A stretch of DNA of 7,414 nt. It comes from Verrucomicrobiota bacterium (GTDB lineage: Bacteria > Verrucomicrobiota > Verrucomicrobiia > Opitutales > Opitutaceae). The stretch covers positions 1 to 7,414 of the forward strand of contig JAEXPQ010000112.1 in the NCBI GenBank assembly GCA_023446735.1, in the 5' to 3' direction. Positions 5,211-7,414 of this stretch are shown one piece after another. The number at the start of each line of letters is the position of its first letter. Within the stretch, counting starts at the first letter, position 1. The notes under the pieces were generated by a model. The model saw nothing but the letters and a program-made list of their open reading frames with translations, was not told where the DNA came from and did no database searches. The translations under genes were made by a program, and so were the position numbers.

Positions 5211-6950
5211 ATGAGCGAACAAACCAACGTTCCACCCAACGACGTTAACAAGATCCACGACGAAGAACTCGCCCAGCCGCCCAGCGACAAGAATACCGAG
5301 CAGGTCGATCCCACCGCCCTCAAGAAGGACGCCGCCGAGCGCGCCAAACAGCGCCCGCTGATCCAGAAGATCCTCTCCCTCTTCCAGAAGAAGGAGAAGG
5401 GCGCCTTCCGCGAGCTCATCATCAACTCCGAGCCGCTCGAGAAGCGCGTCGCCCTCCTGGTCGACGGCATCCTCGACAAGTTCGAGATCGAGCGCGAATC
5501 CGACGACCGCATGGTCGGCGGCATCTTCAAGGGCCGCGTCAAGAACCTCGACCCGGGCCTCAAGGCCGCGTTCGTCGACATCGGGTTCACCAAGAACGCG
5601 TTTCTCCACTACTGGGACATCCTCCCCGCCGCCGCCGACTCCTCCGTCGAAGTCGTCCGGATCAACAAGTCCTCGAAGCAGCAGGACAAGGCCAAGGTCA
5701 CCCTCAAGGACATCCCCGGCCTCTATCCGCCCGGCACCGAGATCGTCGTGCAGGTCACCAAGGGTCCCATCGGCACCAAGGGCCCGCGCACCACGACCAA
5801 CCTCTCCCTGCCCGGTCGCTTCCTCGTGCTGATGCCCTACTCCGACCAGTGCGGCATCTCCCGCAAGATCGAGGACCCGAAGGAGCGCCAGCGCCTCAAG
5901 AAGATGCTCCAGGAACTCACCATTCCCGAAGGCATGGGCGTCATCGTCCGCACCGCCGGCGAGGGCAAGAAAGCCCGCTACTTCGTCCGCGACCTCCACA
6001 TCCTCCTCAAGAAGTGGGAGGAGATCTCCCGCCGCATGGAGACCGACCGTCCACCCTCCTGTCTCTATCAGGAGCCCGACATCGTCGAGCGCACCGTGCG
6101 CGACTTCCTCACCGAGGACGTCGACCGCGTGCTCATCGACAACAAGGACGACTTCGAACGCGTCCAGGAGATCGTCGGTCTCATCTCCAAGCGCTCCCGC
6201 GCCAAGATTCACCACTACGCCGACAGCATTCCGATCTTCGAGCGTTTCAACATCGAGCGTCAGATCGAGCAGACGTTCAACCGCTACGTGCAGCTCCCCT
6301 CCGGCGGCCAGATCGTCATCGACGAGACCGAGGCCCTCGTCGCGATCGACGTCAACACCGGCTCCCACAAGGCGAAGTCCGGCGAGGAGAAGAACACGAT
6401 CTTCCAGGTCAACCTTGAGGCCGCCACGGAGATCGCCCGTCAGATCCGCCTGCGCAACATGGGCGGTCTGATCATCATGGACTTCATCGACATGAAGGAG
6501 CGGCGCCACCGCAACCAAGTGTTCGATCGCATGGTCGCCGCGATGTCCGAGGACAAGGCGAAGAACCACATCCTGCCCATCTCCACGCTCGGCATCATGC
6601 AGATGACACGCCAGCGCCAGCAGGAGTCCCTCGCCTCCAACCTCTACAACGACTGCCCGTACTGCCGCGGCCGCGGCATCGTGAAGTCGGCGACAACAGT
6701 CTCGGTCGAGCTCCAGCGCCGCCTCGGCTCGATCGTGCGCCGCCTCCAACTGCGCCACCCGGGCAAGGACTTCTCGCTGCGCGTCCTCGTGCACCCGGGC
6801 GTGCTCGAGCGTCTCAAGATCGAGGATGCCGACCTGCTCGTCCGCATGGAGAAGCTCTACGGCGTGAAGCTCTCCTTCCGCGCCGACCCGGCCTACCACG
6901 TGGAGAACTACAAGGTCCTCAACGCCATCTCCGGCGAAGAGTACCGCTGA
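5211..6950 (+). CDS. rng: ribonuclease G/E family endoribonuclease
   Basis: RNase E/G enzymes cut single-stranded 5'-monophosphate RNA, process rRNA and start mRNA decay. Of 579 residues, about 66-575 match the catalytic half of the family: an S1 RNA-binding domain (about 102-137, GGIFKGRVKNL then AAFVDIGFTKNAFLH), the 5'-sensor/RNase H-like region, and the DNase I-like site. The two metal-binding aspartates are Asp380 in ALVAIDVNTG and Asp424 in LIIMDFIDMKE, matching E. coli RNase E Asp303 and Asp346. The Zn-link is CPYC with Cys482 and Cys485, followed by RGRG. No long C-terminal scaffold is present, so it is closer to RNase G in architecture. The N-terminal 65 residues are an extra, charged extension ending in a possible amphipathic helix (49-61). 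No in-frame ATG lies between residues 1 and 101, which supports the start used. It probably shares a transcript with rodA and ends at a strong terminator. Confidence 0.95.
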   Translation: MSEQTNVPPNDVNKIHDEELAQPPSDKNTEQVDPTALKKDAAERAKQRPLIQKILSLFQKKEKGAFRELIINSEPLEKRVALLVDGILDKFEIERESDDRMVGGIFKGRVKNLDPGLKAAFVDIGFTKNAFLHYWDILPAAADSSVEVVRINKSSKQQDKAKVTLKDIPGLYPPGTEIVVQVTKGPIGTKGPRTTTNLSLPGRFLVLMPYSDQCGISRKIEDPKERQRLKKMLQELTIPEGMGVIVRTAGEGKKARYFVRDLHILLKKWEEISRRMETDRPPSCLYQEPDIVERTVRDFLTEDVDRVLIDNKDDFERVQEIVGLISKRSRAKIHHYADSIPIFERFNIERQIEQTFNRYVQLPSGGQIVIDETEALVAIDVNTGSHKAKSGEEKNTIFQVNLEAATEIARQIRLRNMGGLIIMDFIDMKERRHRNQVFDRMVAAMSEDKAKNHILPISTLGIMQMTRQRQQESLASNLYNDCPYCRGRGIVKSATTVSVELQRRLGSIVRRLQLRHPGKDFSLRVLVHPGVLERLKIEDADLLVRMEKLYGVKLSFRADPAYHVENYKVLNAISGEEYR

Positions 6951-6985
6951 GGCCTCCCGGCCAAGCGCCGCGTTTCCGCTCCCCA

Positions 6986-7018
6986 GCGCCGGGCCCCGCA
7001 GGCCCGGCGCTTTTCGTT
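6986..7018 (+). terminator. Rho-independent terminator of the rodA-rng unit
   Basis: A perfect 10-bp stem, GCGCCGGGCC (6986-6995) with GGCCCGGCGC (7001-7010), closes a 5-nt loop CCGCA and is followed at once by TTTTCGTT. It starts 36 nt after the rng stop. All stem pairs are G-C. The T tract is on the plus strand only, so it acts on rightward transcripts. Confidence 0.93.
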
Positions 7019-7098
7019 CGGTGCGCTCCCGAGACGCGCGGCTGCGCGCCCCCACTGCAAGCTTGGCGAACGGGCCAAAGCCTGTCCGACTGCGGACC

Positions 7099-7414
7099 GT
7101 GCAAACCCGTTTCCTCGCCGCCGCCAGCGGCGCGTGCGCCGCGCTCGGGCTGGCGCTGCTGGCCCTCCGCCCCGCAGTCGCGCGCAGCGGCGACGTGGTG
7201 GCGCCGCCCGGGGAGACCCCGCGGCCGGCTGTCGCCGCCGCGGTCGCACCGGTCCACCATTTTCGCGATACACCCTGCGCGCAGGCGGCGGCGATGCTCG
7301 CCCCGCCGGACCGGGAAGCACCCGCGCCCGCGCTGCGCGCGCCGCGCGCCCGGCCCATCGGCGCTCCGCGGCGCCGCGCCCCGGCATTGTCCGCGGCGCG
7401 CTCCGCCGGGGCCG
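7099..7414 (+). CDS. putative secreted or periplasmic protein, N-terminal fragment (3' end outside window)
   Basis: From the GTG at 7099 the frame stays open for 105 codons to the end of the window. The N-terminus looks like a Sec signal peptide: Arg4, a hydrophobic stretch of Ala and Leu from about 5 to 23, then RPAVA with an Ala-Val-Ala cleavage pattern after residue 28. The rest is rich in Ala, Pro and Arg, with a short less biased stretch HHFRDTPCAQ (53-62); no domain is recognised. Third codon positions are strongly G/C, as in the neighbours. A TTG at 7063 is an upstream alternative. Neither start has a good ribosome site, and no promoter was recognised after the terminator. The minus strand also has long open frames here, but they lack any protein-like features. 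The product could be an unrelated secreted protein or a chance open frame. Confidence 0.45.
   Translation, partial: MQTRFLAAASGACAALGLALLALRPAVARSGDVVAPPGETPRPAVAAAVAPVHHFRDTPCAQAAAMLAPPDREAPAPALRAPRARPIGAPRRRAPALSAARSAGA

Noticed and set aside
3591..7358. A 1255-codon open frame on the minus strand covering rodA, rng and the right end
   Set aside because: It is antisense to two genes with full sets of family motifs. Its product is a biased string rich in Asp, Glu, Val, Leu, Gly and His with no domain, as expected from the complement of GC-rich, C-ending codons in which stop codons become rare.
6908..7387. Minus-strand frames of 159 and 113 codons at the right end
   Set aside because: They overlap the end of rng and the terminator and consist of Arg/Ala/Gly/Pro-rich low-complexity sequence. 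The plus-strand frame with a signal peptide is the better candidate.

Overview
The window is GC-rich throughout, with mostly G- or C-ending codons. It reads as bacterial chromosome rather than mobile DNA. RNase Y, RodA and an RNase E/G-family protein are packed together with a short class of QueF. This fits a Gram-negative-type bacterium of the Planctomycetes-Verrucomicrobia-Chlamydiae group, and my best guess is Verrucomicrobiota (Opitutales-like). That assignment is inferred from gene content and sequence style, not from a database search.

Layout, left to right. At 1-766 (+) is the 3' part of a class I SAM-dependent methyltransferase, missing only its first residues. It converges, with a 7-nt gap, on a leftward cluster: rny (RNase Y, about 3660-2047), then an array of degenerate heptamer repeats, then queF (1871-1509), then a GNAT-family acetyltransferase (1499-774, 9 nt after queF). 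Rightward from a divergent intergenic region (about 3661-3806) run rodA (3807-5114) and rng (RNase G/E family, 5211-6950). A strong intrinsic terminator follows at 6986-7018. The window closes inside the start of an open frame with a signal-peptide-like N-terminus (7099 onward).

How the genes relate. RNase Y and RNase G/E are the two alternative endonucleases that start bulk mRNA decay in different bacterial groups, and here both sit in one locus, about 1.55 kb apart and divergently arranged. RodA is the elongasome peptidoglycan polymerase. Its pairing with rng recalls the proteobacterial placement of rng near the mre shape genes. QueF makes the 7-aminomethyl-7-deazaguanine precursor of queuosine, a tRNA modification. 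The methyltransferase and acetyltransferase have no assignable substrate.

Most of the window is ordinary housekeeping sequence. The least explained part is the rny-queF spacer (1872-2046). It holds inverted heptamer arrays, a tandem 48/49-nt duplication and a queF start with no Shine-Dalgarno sequence. Other points worth checking are a His-to-Phe change next to the catalytic Glu of QueF, a possible membrane-binding helix in the N-terminal extension of the RNase G/E protein, and a perfect palindrome over the presumed rny ribosome binding site. I saw no CRISPR array, tRNA, rRNA, insertion sequence or phage gene.
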